Assembly: GCA_937927575.1 (NCBI GenBank)
Contig: CALBEE010000073.1
Span: 1-35,591, forward strand
DNA from: an uncultured Saprospiraceae bacterium
GTDB lineage: Bacteria; Bacteroidota; Bacteroidia; Chitinophagales; Saprospiraceae
Direction: 5' to 3'
DNA: 35,591 nt
Both the position numbers and the translations under genes were made by a program. Under the pieces are notes generated by a model that saw only the letters and a list, made by a program, of their open reading frames with translations, was not told the origin of the DNA and did no database searches. How positions within the stretch are numbered: the stretch's first letter is position 1; each line of letters begins with the position of its first letter. Shown in pieces: positions 1 to 9,408 of the stretch.

Positions 1-1
1 G

Positions 2-1312
2 TTAATCATGCCTAAGATGGGCGAAAGTATCATGGAAGCTACGATCCTTAATTGGACAAAGAGTGTGGGTGATACGATTGACCTAGATGAGACTGTGCTC
101 GAGATAGCTACGGATAAGGTAGATTCTGAAATTCCTTCACCTGTTGCGGGAGTGTTATCAGAAATTTTATTTGAAGCAGATGCGGTAGTTCCGATTGGTA
201 CTGTGATAGCCATTATATCGACAGAAGGAGAAAGTGCGTCACCTTCACCAAGTCCTGCTGTTACTGAAAAACCTGCTCCTGCTGCAACTCCGGCACCTGC
301 AAAAAAAGCAGCGCCTTCCCAACCAACTCCAGCACCAATGCCTGTTTCTAGTAATGGAGTGAGTCATACTGAGAGTAAAAGGTTTTATTCTCCATTAGTA
401 AAGAATATTGCAGCCTCTGAAGGCATAGCACTTGCTGAACTTGAAACGGTACCAGGTACTGGATCAAAAGGAAGAGTAACTAAGAAAGATATACTAGCTT
501 ATGTGGCTAATAGATCTGGAGTACCTGCAACTGCTTCTGCCCCAAAGACGTCTTCGCCATCAGTATCAACGTCAAAGACTACCTCAACATCTACCGTTAC
601 TGGTAATGTAGAAATAGTAGAAATGGATCGAATGAGAAAGCTGATAGCTGACCATATGGTCATGAGCAAGCATACTTCACCTCACGTAACTTCATTTGTC
701 GAAGCGGATGTCACTAATCTTGTGAATTGGAGAAATTCAGTTAAAGCGGATTTTCAAAAGAACCATGGAGAGAAGATAACATTCACACCTATTTTTGTGG
801 AAGCTGTCGTAAGAGCGATTAAAGATTTCCCAGGGGTCAATGCTTCTGTAGATGGATCTAATATTATTTTAAAGAAAGATATAAATATTGGTATGGCAGC
901 AGCGCTTCCGAGCGGCAACCTTATAGTACCAGTAATCAAAAATGCAGATACGCTTAATATGGTAGGTCTCACTAAGAAAGTGAATGACTTAGCAGGAAGA
1001 GCGAGAACTAATAAATTAGCTCCAACCGAAATTCAAGACGGTACTTTTACATTGACTAATGTAGGAACTTTTGGTAACGTTATGGGTACGCCTATAATCA
1101 ATCAACCACAAGTAGCGATATTAGCCGTAGGAGCCATCCGCAAAAAACCAGCAGTAGTAGAAACAGAATATGGAGACGTTATCGCTATCAGGCAGATGAT
1201 GTTTTTATCACTATCGTATGATCACAGAGTGGTAGATGGTATGCTCGGAGGATCTTTCCTAAGAAGAGTGGCTGACTATCTAGAGCAATTCGATACAGAG
1301 CAAAAAATATAA
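2..1312 (+). CDS. 2-oxo acid dehydrogenase complex E2, dihydrolipoyl acyltransferase (5'-partial)
   Basis: E2 core subunit that transfers the acyl group from the E1-bound intermediate through lipoate to CoA. Residues are numbered from the ATG at 8. A single lipoyl domain lies at about 1-72 with lipoyl-lysine K37 in ATDKVDSE. A Pro/Ala/Ser linker (75-120) follows, then a peripheral subunit-binding domain (about 126-168, including GTGSKGRVTKKD), a second Ser/Thr linker, and the catalytic domain (about 200-434) with the active-site HRVVDG motif. The codons before the ATG read Leu-Ile without a stop, and E2 proteins normally read L-I-M-P-K-M-G-E, so this Met is internal and the true start lies left of the window. 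The stop overlaps the next ATG by one base (TAATG). The substrate class (branched-chain versus 2-oxoglutarate or pyruvate) cannot be fixed; the fused E1 at 11626-13692 is a plausible partner. Confidence 0.93.
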   Translation, partial: LIMPKMGESIMEATILNWTKSVGDTIDLDETVLEIATDKVDSEIPSPVAGVLSEILFEADAVVPIGTVIAIISTEGESASPSPSPAVTEKPAPAATPAPAKKAAPSQPTPAPMPVSSNGVSHTESKRFYSPLVKNIAASEGIALAELETVPGTGSKGRVTKKDILAYVANRSGVPATASAPKTSSPSVSTSKTTSTSTVTGNVEIVEMDRMRKLIADHMVMSKHTSPHVTSFVEADVTNLVNWRNSVKADFQKNHGEKITFTPIFVEAVVRAIKDFPGVNASVDGSNIILKKDINIGMAAALPSGNLIVPVIKNADTLNMVGLTKKVNDLAGRARTNKLAPTEIQDGTFTLTNVGTFGNVMGTPIINQPQVAILAVGAIRKKPAVVETEYGDVIAIRQMMFLSLSYDHRVVDGMLGGSFLRRVADYLEQFDTEQKI

Positions 1313-3618
1313 TGAAAAAGATTTTTCTTGGTTTTAGTGTAATACTCGCTTTAGGTTTAATTTCTATCACAATCTCTTCTTGTGGATCAGGAAGTGTATT
1401 AGTAGATGAAGACGGAAAGTTAAATGTAACCTCTAATGCAAGAGGCTTAGATGGACAAGCAGAAAAATATTTTAAGGCTGGGAAATATAGAGAAGCTTTA
1501 GAGTTATACAAACAATTAAAAAGCAGCAAAGAGAACCTGTTATATAAAGGTATCTCTGCATATCATGTTGGAGATATTGATTTAGCACTAAGATCCTTGA
1601 TAGATTCCTATTCTAATGGGAATAAAGATAAACGTCTATATCGCTATATGGGCGATAGCTATTTGACGCAAGGTAAATATGAACAAGCCACAGAATTTTA
1701 TAAGAGTTATTTGCAATGGATAGATAGAGATGCACCAGAACGAAATGAAGTTATCCACAAAATAAAAAGATGTGGATTTGCTAAAGATTATAAGTACATA
1801 GATCAAAAAGCTTTTGTAGAAAATCTAGGTGAATCGGTCAATACTATTTATAATGAACTTTCGGCTTTGCAGAGTCCAGCTAATCCAAACAAATACTATT
1901 TTTCTTCAGATCGAAATGGAAGTACTGGTGGACTTCGTGCTGCGGATGGTACGAAAGATGATATATATGGATTTTACTCTAATGATATGTATGCCATCGA
2001 AACTAATGGTGGAAATTGGAATACTGTAGCAAGCATTGATCCAGTACTAAATACTCCGAGACATGATATTATACAGGACTTTAGTCGCTCTGGTGATATA
2101 CTATATTATATAAAAACGAGCACTTTTAAAGATGGTGCTTTATTGACTGATACTTTTAGGACAAATAGAGAGGAAGTTAAATTTCCTGTGGTTATGCAAT
2201 GTCCGATAGTAGCAGAATTAGGAGATAGAGACATTAGAGTTTTTGATAAGGATACTTATATATACTCAAGTATGCGTGAAGGTGGCTATGGTGGTTATGA
2301 TTTATACATTGTCAGGAGAGACACTGGAGTGTGGTCAGAGCCGATTAATTTGGGGCCTACTATCAATAGTGAATTTGACGAATTGACTCCCTATCTTACT
2401 AACAATGGCAGTAAATTATATTTTAGTTCGAATAGGATAAACAGCATGGGAGGATTTGATGTTTTCGAATCTGATTTTGGATTGGAAACTAATGTTTGGT
2501 CAGAACCTCACAACTTAGGCTTGCCTATTAACTCTCCTCGTGATGATGTATATTTTAGATTAGCTGCAGATGGTCTTTCTGGAATATTATCCTCTAATCG
2601 ATTAGAATCATTAGGTGGACATGATTTATTTATGGTCTATTTTAAAAATCAAGTTCAGGATCAAATGAATCTGAGTTATGCCATGCCCTTCCTAAAGGTA
2701 AGAGAGATGAAACTGGCGGAAGAAGCCGCTAAAGAAGAATTAGCTTCAGCTGAAGAACTAGAAAACGAAAACACTGAAGGGTCAGGAGAAACTAATTCAT
2801 CAGAATCTAGTGAACTGGAAAAGGAGGAGGTCCTTGAAGAAAAAGTTCAAAGAGATTATTCTGGCGTGCAGAAAAGAGAAGTTGTCATTGGTCCATTACT
2901 TTATGGAGCTTCTGAAAACATTACTAATCCGCAAAATTTATCGCAGCTTAATAAAGTGATTGAAACATTAAAGATTTTCCCTGAAGCCAATCTTGAAATT
3001 ACAGGTCATGCGGTTCAGGAAGGTTTACCAGAATTTGACTTGTATTTCTCGATTAAGAGAGCGGAAAAGGCGGCTGATTATTTAGAGCAAAATGGAATTT
3101 CATCAGATAGAATTTTTCTTAGAGGTGTAGGTACCCAATATGCAAGAGTAAGTCCTACTAGTGTAGCTTTATCAAACAAATACAATAGAAGGTTAGATCT
3201 TAAAATCGTCGCACCAATAGAATTGCCACTGCGAGTGATATATGACAATCCAGTCATTCCTGATCAATCGAAAGATCAGTCTATTAATAAGTTTACTTCT
3301 TTCCAATCTGGACTTCACTATAAAATTTCTCTTACATCAACAAAACAAATGTATAAGAACGCAATCATTAGGAATGAGTCTGATATCATGATCGATAAAG
3401 AACCTACTAATGATAATTACTTATACACAGTTGGAGTATTTGATAATTATACTCAAGCGAGAAGTGCTAAATCAAGACTTACGAGAGACAAGCAGTACAG
3501 TAATGTAAGTATAGAGCCTTATATAGATGGACGTCAAATTTCAAGAAATAAAATATCTTCTTACCAATCAAGATATTCAGATATTTCGAATTTCATAAAG
3601 TACGAAATGTCAAAGTAG
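1312..3618 (+). CDS. PorE-like envelope lipoprotein: TPR, PD40 propeller, OmpA domain
   Basis: Predicted outer-membrane lipoprotein that binds peptidoglycan from the periplasm. It has a lipoprotein signal with lipobox ISSC (Cys24) and TPR-like helices at about 47-136. WD40/PD40-type beta-propeller motifs occupy about 195-445, with repeated FSSxR and GG[FYH]D elements. An acidic Glu-rich, coiled-coil-prone linker runs 465-515. An OmpA-type domain at about 525-632 carries the expected RAEKAADYL and NRRLDL segments. The last 60 or so residues resemble a SPOR-like fold (YTVGVFDNYTQA). The order TPR-PD40-OmpA matches the T9SS component PorE, but the carboxypeptidase-regulatory domain of PorE is not evident and a SPOR-like tail is added. 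It may be a T9SS anchor or a more general envelope protein. The gene starts one base inside the upstream E2 gene, so the two are probably translated from one transcript. Confidence 0.85.
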   Translation: MKKIFLGFSVILALGLISITISSCGSGSVLVDEDGKLNVTSNARGLDGQAEKYFKAGKYREALELYKQLKSSKENLLYKGISAYHVGDIDLALRSLIDSYSNGNKDKRLYRYMGDSYLTQGKYEQATEFYKSYLQWIDRDAPERNEVIHKIKRCGFAKDYKYIDQKAFVENLGESVNTIYNELSALQSPANPNKYYFSSDRNGSTGGLRAADGTKDDIYGFYSNDMYAIETNGGNWNTVASIDPVLNTPRHDIIQDFSRSGDILYYIKTSTFKDGALLTDTFRTNREEVKFPVVMQCPIVAELGDRDIRVFDKDTYIYSSMREGGYGGYDLYIVRRDTGVWSEPINLGPTINSEFDELTPYLTNNGSKLYFSSNRINSMGGFDVFESDFGLETNVWSEPHNLGLPINSPRDDVYFRLAADGLSGILSSNRLESLGGHDLFMVYFKNQVQDQMNLSYAMPFLKVREMKLAEEAAKEELASAEELENENTEGSGETNSSESSELEKEEVLEEKVQRDYSGVQKREVVIGPLLYGASENITNPQNLSQLNKVIETLKIFPEANLEITGHAVQEGLPEFDLYFSIKRAEKAADYLEQNGISSDRIFLRGVGTQYARVSPTSVALSNKYNRRLDLKIVAPIELPLRVIYDNPVIPDQSKDQSINKFTSFQSGLHYKISLTSTKQMYKNAIIRNESDIMIDKEPTNDNYLYTVGVFDNYTQARSAKSRLTRDKQYSNVSIEPYIDGRQISRNKISSYQSRYSDISNFIKYEMSK

Positions 3619-3735
3619 TATTATATCTATAATGTCTTTCAAAAGATATCTTAGAATTAACTTTTGGTAATCTATATTCGTTCTATCCTATGGTAGAAGA
3701 TATCAGTTATTATCATTATCAAAAATATATATACA

Positions 3736-4917
3736 ATGAAGTTAGTAGTATTTATCTTTAGTTTGCTTTTAAGTGCATCGACTTTTAGTCAGCAAGCTGA
3801 AGAAATTCAATTTATAAAAGAAGATTTGGCTAAGGCGCAAGTAGAGGCGAATAAAAGTGACAAAGTAATTTTTGTAGATGCGTATACAACTTGGTGCGGT
3901 CCCTGTAAGATGATGGATCGTAAAACGTTTAAAGATGAAGCCGCTTCTAAGTTTTACAATGACAATTTTGTCAACCTTAAAATGGACATGGAAAAGGGCG
4001 ATGGTCCTTTATTTGCTCAAAAACATACCATAAGAGGATATCCTTCTTTATTATTTTTGAATGCGGCAGGAGATTTGGTGCATAGATCATTAGGTTATCA
4101 AGATGCTACTAAATTTTTGGAGTTAGGTAAAGCGGCAGTTAATCCTGAAAAGCAAGTCATCACTTTGCAAAAAAGATTTGAAGCAGGAGATAAAGGTCAA
4201 GAGTTCTTGCTTAACTATGCAGATGCTTTGACCATGGCAGGAATGGATGGTTATGAAGAAGCAACTCAAGCTTACATCGATCAAGAAAGCGATTGGAATA
4301 CACCAAAGAATATTAAAGTATTATTTGATTATTCTAAGGCATCTATAGATTCAAAGCTGTTTAAATATATGCTTGATAATATGGGTAAGTTTGAATCAAT
4401 TGTAGGAGCTCAGAAGGTAGCTGAGAAAATTAATTTTGCAGCATCTTCTGATGTCAGAAAGAATCAAATTGATGGAAAAGATAAAGAGGCATTGACAAAG
4501 CATTTTGCAAAATATTTCGGTGAGAAGAATGCCAGTGAAAAAGCTACTGGATATTACTTAAATAATTTGATGTATGCTCCTGGAGATGTAAATGAGCAAA
4601 AATATCTTACCGATGTGCAGTTATTCATGGCGTCAAACCCAAACTTAAGTTCTCAATCTCTAAATGCACATGCATGGAGAATCTATGAGCTTACAGATGA
4701 TAAACTGATATTGGCTCAAGCCGAATCTTGGATAAATAAATCTATAGACTTGGAAAAGAATTCGTATAACACAGATACTAAAGCTTCAATCCAATACAAA
4801 TTAGGAAAGAAAATGGAAGCTATGAAGTCTGCAGAAGAATCTATAAAATTAGCGATCGAGGAGGGTAACGATCCGACTGCGACGCAGGAGATGCTTGCGA
4901 AGATTAAAGCGCTATAA
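3736..4917 (+). CDS. Secreted thioredoxin-fold protein with helical C-terminal extension
   Basis: The protein starts with a signal peptide (MKLVVFIFSLLLSASTFS). A thioredoxin domain follows at about 22-135, with the redox motif WCGPCK (C54, C57) and the cis-proline segment GYPSLLFL. The remaining 250 or so residues are helical and TPR-like with no recognised catalytic motif. The intact CxxC argues for thiol-disulfide activity in the periplasm, and the tail probably binds a partner. Length (393 aa) is well above a simple thioredoxin and resembles the Bacteroidota 'thioredoxin family protein' class with a C-terminal extension. The start is the ATG directly before the hydrophobic signal. The gene lies 117 bases after the OmpA-family gene and ends just before a strong terminator. 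The partner or substrate is unknown. Confidence 0.85.
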   Translation: MKLVVFIFSLLLSASTFSQQAEEIQFIKEDLAKAQVEANKSDKVIFVDAYTTWCGPCKMMDRKTFKDEAASKFYNDNFVNLKMDMEKGDGPLFAQKHTIRGYPSLLFLNAAGDLVHRSLGYQDATKFLELGKAAVNPEKQVITLQKRFEAGDKGQEFLLNYADALTMAGMDGYEEATQAYIDQESDWNTPKNIKVLFDYSKASIDSKLFKYMLDNMGKFESIVGAQKVAEKINFAASSDVRKNQIDGKDKEALTKHFAKYFGEKNASEKATGYYLNNLMYAPGDVNEQKYLTDVQLFMASNPNLSSQSLNAHAWRIYELTDDKLILAQAESWINKSIDLEKNSYNTDTKASIQYKLGKKMEAMKSAEESIKLAIEEGNDPTATQEMLAKIKAL

Positions 4918-4940
4918 AAAATTAAAAATAATAGAATTAG

Positions 4941-4974
4941 AAGGGTCTTCGAATATTACTCGAAGACCCTTTTT
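4941..4974 (+). terminator. Rho-independent terminator after the thioredoxin-fold gene
   Basis: A perfect 12-bp stem pairs 4941-4952 (aagggtcttcga) with 4960-4971 around a 7-base loop, followed directly by a short T run. It sits 24 bases past the stop at 4917 and between convergent genes, so it ends the + strand transcript. The minus-strand side has only a weak T tract. Confidence 0.9.
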
Positions 4975-5001
4975 CGGTTTATTACATTTCGTAGTCTAAA
5001 T

Positions 5002-6096
5002 TTAATGTAGCATATATCTCTTCCCAGGTAACGGCCTTACGATACCTTTAAATTCTAATTGAATCAAGGAAGAGGAAAGTTCTGAAGCAGGGATTTGCAT
5101 GAGATGTTGTAATCCATCTATAGGTAATTCTTTATGAGATCTAATGTAGTCAACAATGGTTTGCTCTCGATCTGATAACTCGACAAAAAGCTGTGCTTGA
5201 ATGGGTTGGTTTGCGATTTCTTCCCACCTCATAATATAAGCTATATCTTCGGCAGTCTCTATCATGTGAGCTTTATGTGTTTTGATCAATTTGTTAGGCC
5301 CTGCTGACATTGCGTCATTGATTCTTCCCGGAACAGCGAATACATCTTTATTATAAGCATCTGCAAATGTAGCAGTGATAATCGATCCACCTTTTACGGC
5401 GGATTCGACTATAATCACAGCATCACTTAAGGCAGCTATGATTCGATTTCGCATTGGAAAGTTTTCTCGGTCAGGTTTGCTGTTATGTCCAAACTCTGTG
5501 AGCAATCCTCCATGCTCTATCATTTTTTGAGCAAGTTTTCGGTTGCTTGCTGGATATATTCTATTCAGTCCATGCCCAAGTACTCCTATAGTTTCTTGAC
5601 CAGTTTCCACTGATTTTCGATGAGAAGTGGTATCTATTCCAAAAGCTAATCCACTTATAATACTTGGTCCATAACTTTTAAGTCCTTCGACTATTTTCTC
5701 ACATTGTACGACTCCATAATCTGAAGGTTTGCGAGTCCCTACTATCCCTACCGTTCTTTGAGGATTTAGGTTGGCTGAACCTTTATAGTACAATATTATA
5801 GGACTCTGATCGAAGTATTTCAGTCTCCTTGGATAATTGTCATTGAGATAGAATAAAGGAGTCACTTCATTCTTCTCGATAAATTTCAATTCTAATTCCG
5901 CTTCAGCTAAAGCTTCGTCTCTTAATGCAATAATTTGCTGAGCAGTAATTTTGGCGATCTGAGGTATATCTATTAAGTCTAACTCTTTAGCTGACCAAAG
6001 CGCTTCGGCTGATCCGAGATGTGAAATAATAGATTTGGCAGATACAGGACCTACATTGTTGATCTTAGTGATCGCAATTTCGTAAAGTAGTGGCAT
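5002..6096 (-). CDS. dprA: DNA-processing protein DprA (Smf)
   Basis: DprA binds incoming single-stranded DNA and loads RecA during natural transformation. An N-terminal helix-hairpin-helix-like segment (about 1-60) leads into the Rossmann-like DprA core at about 80-290. The core includes GIVGTRKPSDYG (117-128), SGLAFGID, NFPMRNRII and the GGSIITA loop. A C-terminal winged-helix domain (about 300-364) ends the protein. Length 364 is typical. It lies 43 bases downstream of the TMTC-like gene on the same strand, so the two may share a transcript from the promoter near 8150. No other competence gene is in the window. Confidence 0.96.
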   Translation of the reverse strand: MPLLYEIAITKINNVGPVSAKSIISHLGSAEALWSAKELDLIDIPQIAKITAQQIIALRDEALAEAELELKFIEKNEVTPLFYLNDNYPRRLKYFDQSPIILYYKGSANLNPQRTVGIVGTRKPSDYGVVQCEKIVEGLKSYGPSIISGLAFGIDTTSHRKSVETGQETIGVLGHGLNRIYPASNRKLAQKMIEHGGLLTEFGHNSKPDRENFPMRNRIIAALSDAVIIVESAVKGGSIITATFADAYNKDVFAVPGRINDAMSAGPNKLIKTHKAHMIETAEDIAYIMRWEEIANQPIQAQLFVELSDREQTIVDYIRSHKELPIDGLQHLMQIPASELSSSLIQLEFKGIVRPLPGKRYMLH

Positions 6097-6139
6097 TCTA
6101 ATTTTTATTTTCTAATTATATATATATTCGATTATATTT

Positions 6140-8053
6140 TTACTGAACTCCAGCAGCTTGATAAAATTTGTTGGCATTGGCTGTATCACCCATCATTTTA
6201 TAAGTATCACCTATAGCTTTGTTAAGTGTTGCATTATTTTTAGTGATTTCATATGCTTTACTAAGATAATGCATTGCCCATTTGTTATTACCTTTTTTGA
6301 GTAATAATTCATTATAACCTAAATCGTAATAGAAGTTAATAATTTCATCATCAGACATTCTTCCTCCTCTTAAATACTGTATGTATTCAATTATGAATGG
6401 AATGTCAGGTCTATTACTGCCTACATCTTTAAAGACTGCTAAGAGTTTTGGCAAGTCTTGATCCATTTTGTGTAATTCACTTGCCATCCCTGCTCTCATT
6501 AAATGAGCATTTTTATAATTGGGAATTAGAGATGCGGCTTTATTGGCATATTGCTGACCTTCTATTAGCATTTGTTTTTTCTTTTCTCTATTTGATTCTG
6601 ACCTGGCTTCATTATATAATGCCGTAGACATAAAAGAATTGGCTCTCGCACTATTGGTAGATACTTTTACCGCAGATTGGTTAAGTGTTAAAGCCGTTTC
6701 CCATACAGGAATACGTGTAAAGGTTTTTAGAGAATAGCCTATTACCATTATTCCTAAAATTGAATAAGCTATATATTTTCCTATCGGATTTTTCCAATTA
6801 GATAATTTATCTCTTAGTAGGTAAACAAGAAGTAAACAAGAGCCTACTGTAGAAATAAAAATAAATCGTTCATTCATAAATGTACCCACATTGATCACAA
6901 TATTAGATACAATACTAAGTGCAGCCAAGTAGAATAAAAGAGAGAAGCTTATAATAGATTTAGATCGCCATTTCCAAAAAACTAAGACTGCTAAACCTAT
7001 ATGTGCCAACAAACCCAAAATCGCTCTATAATCTCCCCAATTTAAAATCGGAATGGCGTAAGGATAATAATCATGAGACAAATGAATAGGCACGATACTT
7101 AATCCTATATATTTCAATAATGTATAAGAGATCGTAGCCAATTTTTGTCCACCGGTCATTCCATAGAATGGATTATTCATAATATCAGTAATCTCCATGC
7201 TAAAGTCAGGAACACCGGCAACATTAAATCTTAATATTAAATATCCAATAGTGGTAGCCAAAAGAACGCCCATTACTTTTAAATACTCACCTAGTTTGGA
7301 AGAGGTAAAGAAGTATAAAGCGGCAGGTATAATTGCTAAGAAAGTAATAGTATTTTCTTTTGATAATAGACCTAAGAAAAACATCAATGCGGCTAACAAA
7401 AGTTGCCCATACTTTTTACTATTTACAAAGTGTAGTACTGAGATTACGGTAAGTCCTGAGAATAACATCGCCATGATTTCATCTCTACCTTTGATGTTTG
7501 CCACAGCTTCTGTGTGGACCGGATGAATCGTATATACTAAGGCAGTTATAAAAGCTAAGCCAAGGAAAGTATTTCTGTTTTTATCTCTTTGAATTAATAG
7601 TAAGTATAGCATCCAAAAAATAACTATACAAGTAAAACCATAGAAGATAATATTATTAATGTGACCTACTCTAGGAGATAAACCAAAAGCTTCTACTTCT
7701 AAAGCAAATGTTACTAATGATAAAGGCCTATACCTACTTCCTTGAACAAGATTTTTTTGCTCACCAAAATAGCCTGTCATACTTTCGTTAGTCAGAATAT
7801 CCCAAACGCCATCTGCACCTTTCGTGGTAAATTGATTATCCTTGATTACTATTACATCATCCAAGACATATCCAAAATCAATCCCTTGATAATAAAATAC
7901 TCCACATAGAATAAATAGGAGGGCAGCTCTAATCCAATTATGTTTCCAAAAAGAGAAATCTAAGGCGACATGTTTGGGCATTACTTTTTCGACCTTAGCT
8001 TTGGTGCTAAGTTTTTTTACTATTGCTTCTTTCTTTTTCTTCTTCTTTGCCAC
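6140..8053 (-). CDS. TMTC-like multi-pass membrane glycosyltransferase with C-terminal TPRs
   Basis: Likely a GT-C-fold membrane glycosyltransferase related to the TMTC family (protein O-mannosyltransferases in animals). Numbered from the GTG at 8053, it has a basic N-terminus of consecutive lysines. The first lumenal/periplasmic loop has an acidic LDD pair (about residues 65-66), followed by YRPLS and the TMTC-like signature HPVHTEAVANIKGRDE (about 177-192). About ten hydrophobic helices run to around residue 440. The last 170 residues are TPR-like helices (e.g. WAMHYLSKAYEITKNNATLNKAIGD). The start is uncertain: an ATG at 8128 would give almost no leader from the predicted promoter (8142-8172), an ATG at 8089 is possible, and the GTG gives the common Ala-Lys-rich opening. 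The donor and acceptor sugars cannot be told from sequence. Confidence 0.75.
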   Translation of the reverse strand: MAKKKKKKEAIVKKLSTKAKVEKVMPKHVALDFSFWKHNWIRAALLFILCGVFYYQGIDFGYVLDDVIVIKDNQFTTKGADGVWDILTNESMTGYFGEQKNLVQGSRYRPLSLVTFALEVEAFGLSPRVGHINNIIFYGFTCIVIFWMLYLLLIQRDKNRNTFLGLAFITALVYTIHPVHTEAVANIKGRDEIMAMLFSGLTVISVLHFVNSKKYGQLLLAALMFFLGLLSKENTITFLAIIPAALYFFTSSKLGEYLKVMGVLLATTIGYLILRFNVAGVPDFSMEITDIMNNPFYGMTGGQKLATISYTLLKYIGLSIVPIHLSHDYYPYAIPILNWGDYRAILGLLAHIGLAVLVFWKWRSKSIISFSLLFYLAALSIVSNIVINVGTFMNERFIFISTVGSCLLLVYLLRDKLSNWKNPIGKYIAYSILGIMVIGYSLKTFTRIPVWETALTLNQSAVKVSTNSARANSFMSTALYNEARSESNREKKKQMLIEGQQYANKAASLIPNYKNAHLMRAGMASELHKMDQDLPKLLAVFKDVGSNRPDIPFIIEYIQYLRGGRMSDDEIINFYYDLGYNELLLKKGNNKWAMHYLSKAYEITKNNATLNKAIGDTYKMMGDTANANKFYQAAGVQ

Positions 8054-8141
8054 GCGGTATTTGTAGATATAGCATAGGCTTTGTGCCATGCAAGTCAATA
8101 TAGGTTGTAAAAGTAAATGCAGCTTCAAGACTACACGACTT

Positions 8142-8172
8142 CAAAGTTAGTAAATTGTCTAACTACATACAA
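8142..8172 (-). promoter_or_regulatory. Bacteroidota-type promoter for the TMTC-like gene
   Basis: On the minus strand, TTG (8172-8170) is followed after 20 bases by TAACTTTG (8149-8142). This fits the TTG / TAnnTTTG elements of the Bacteroidota primary sigma factor. Transcription would begin near 8135, which favours a start codon downstream of the ATG at 8128. Confidence 0.6.
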
Positions 8173-8200
8173 TTTACGGGTGATCATCAGTTATTGTATG
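8166..8200. repeat. Inverted repeat in the divergent promoter region
   Basis: Arms catacaat (8166-8173) and attgtatg (8193-8200) are exact reverse complements separated by 19 bases. The left arm covers the -33 TTG of the minus-strand promoter. It could be a regulator site for the divergent genes at 8053 and 8347, or chance in AT-rich DNA. Confidence 0.3.
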
Positions 8201-8346
8201 CAAATCATTTTTTTATAATTTCAATAGGTAAGCAGATTCTACTGGATCTAGTTCTATTACTTTCCTATCATCTAGAGCATTCTCTTATGCTTTAAAAATA
8301 CCCTAAGAATCTTATCTTCACAATCTGATCAAACTGAAAAGTGTAA

Positions 8347-9399
8347 ATGAAGACGATTAAAGGCCCAGCAATATTTTTGGCTCAGTTCATGGGTGATGAA
8401 GCACCATATAACTCACTCGATAGCATATGTCAGTGGGTGGCTAATCTTGGTTATAAGGGTATCCAGATACCTACTTGGGAATCGCGATTAATTGATCTTG
8501 AAAAGGCTGCTACTAGCAAGACCTATTGTGACGAACTAAAAGGAATTATTGCGAGTCATGGCTTAGAGATTACAGAACTTTCCACCCATTTGCAAGGGCA
8601 ATTAGTAGCTGTCAATCCTGCATATGATAGTATGTTTGACGCTTTTGCACCGAATGAAGTTAAAGGTAAACCAAAAGCAAGACAAGCTTGGGCTGTGAAT
8701 CAGCTAATGATGGCTGGGAAGGCTAGTGAAAATCTTGGGCTTCATGCGCATGCTACTTTTTCTGGTGCTTTAATATGGCAAACTATGTATCCATGGCCGC
8801 AAAGACCAGATGGAATGGTCGAAATGGCTTTTACTGAATTGGCCAAAAGATGGTCGCCTATTTTAGATCATTATGATAGTTGTGGCGTAGATATATGTTA
8901 TGAAGTGCATCCTGGCGAGGATCTTCATGATGGGGTAACTTATGAGATGTTTTTGGAAAAAGTAAATGGACACGAAAGAGCTTGCTTGCTGTATGATCCT
9001 AGTCACTTTTTATTACAACAATTAGATTATCTACAATACATCGATTTTTACCATGAAAGAATAAAAGCTTTTCATGTCAAGGATGCTGAATTTAATCCTA
9101 CGGGTAAGTCCGGAGTATATGGTGGCTATCAAGGTTGGAATAATCGAGCGGGTAGATTCCGTTCATTGGGTGATGGACAAGTGGACTTTAAAAGTATTTT
9201 TACAAAACTATCGGAGTACGGATTTGATGGATGGGCTGTGATGGAATGGGAATGTTGTGTAAAGTCTCCAGAACAAGGCGCAAGAGAAGGAGCACCCTTT
9301 ATCAAAGATCATATTATAGAAGTAACTGGAAAGGCATTTGATGATTTTGCAGGAGGTGATGTGGATGAAAATTATCTGAAGGGATTAATGGGTATTTAA
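8347..9399 (+). CDS. Sugar phosphate isomerase/epimerase-like TIM-barrel protein
   Basis: Member of the xylose isomerase-like / AP-endonuclease-2 TIM-barrel superfamily, cytoplasmic (no signal peptide). The usual metal-ligand positions are visible: E186 (YEVHPGED), D217 (YDPSH), H243 (FHVKD) and E302 (EWE). A divalent metal-dependent isomerase or epimerase acting on a sugar or polyol is therefore likely, but the substrate is not identifiable. Length 350 is typical. The ATG at 8347 follows a 293-base divergent intergenic region. The gene ends nine bases before the start of a TonB-dependent receptor, so uptake and metabolism of one compound may be coupled. Confidence 0.85.
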   Translation: MKTIKGPAIFLAQFMGDEAPYNSLDSICQWVANLGYKGIQIPTWESRLIDLEKAATSKTYCDELKGIIASHGLEITELSTHLQGQLVAVNPAYDSMFDAFAPNEVKGKPKARQAWAVNQLMMAGKASENLGLHAHATFSGALIWQTMYPWPQRPDGMVEMAFTELAKRWSPILDHYDSCGVDICYEVHPGEDLHDGVTYEMFLEKVNGHERACLLYDPSHFLLQQLDYLQYIDFYHERIKAFHVKDAEFNPTGKSGVYGGYQGWNNRAGRFRSLGDGQVDFKSIFTKLSEYGFDGWAVMEWECCVKSPEQGAREGAPFIKDHIIEVTGKAFDDFAGGDVDENYLKGLMGI

Positions 9400-9408
9400 A
9401 ATATTAGA

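Noticed and set aside
754-972. 72-residue minus-strand ORF inside the E2 gene
   Set aside because: It is antisense to a strongly conserved catalytic domain and has no recognisable family features.
3645-3704. gatatctt / aagatatc repeat before the thioredoxin-fold gene
   Set aside because: The core GATATC is self-palindromic and common in such AT-rich DNA, so it is not informative.
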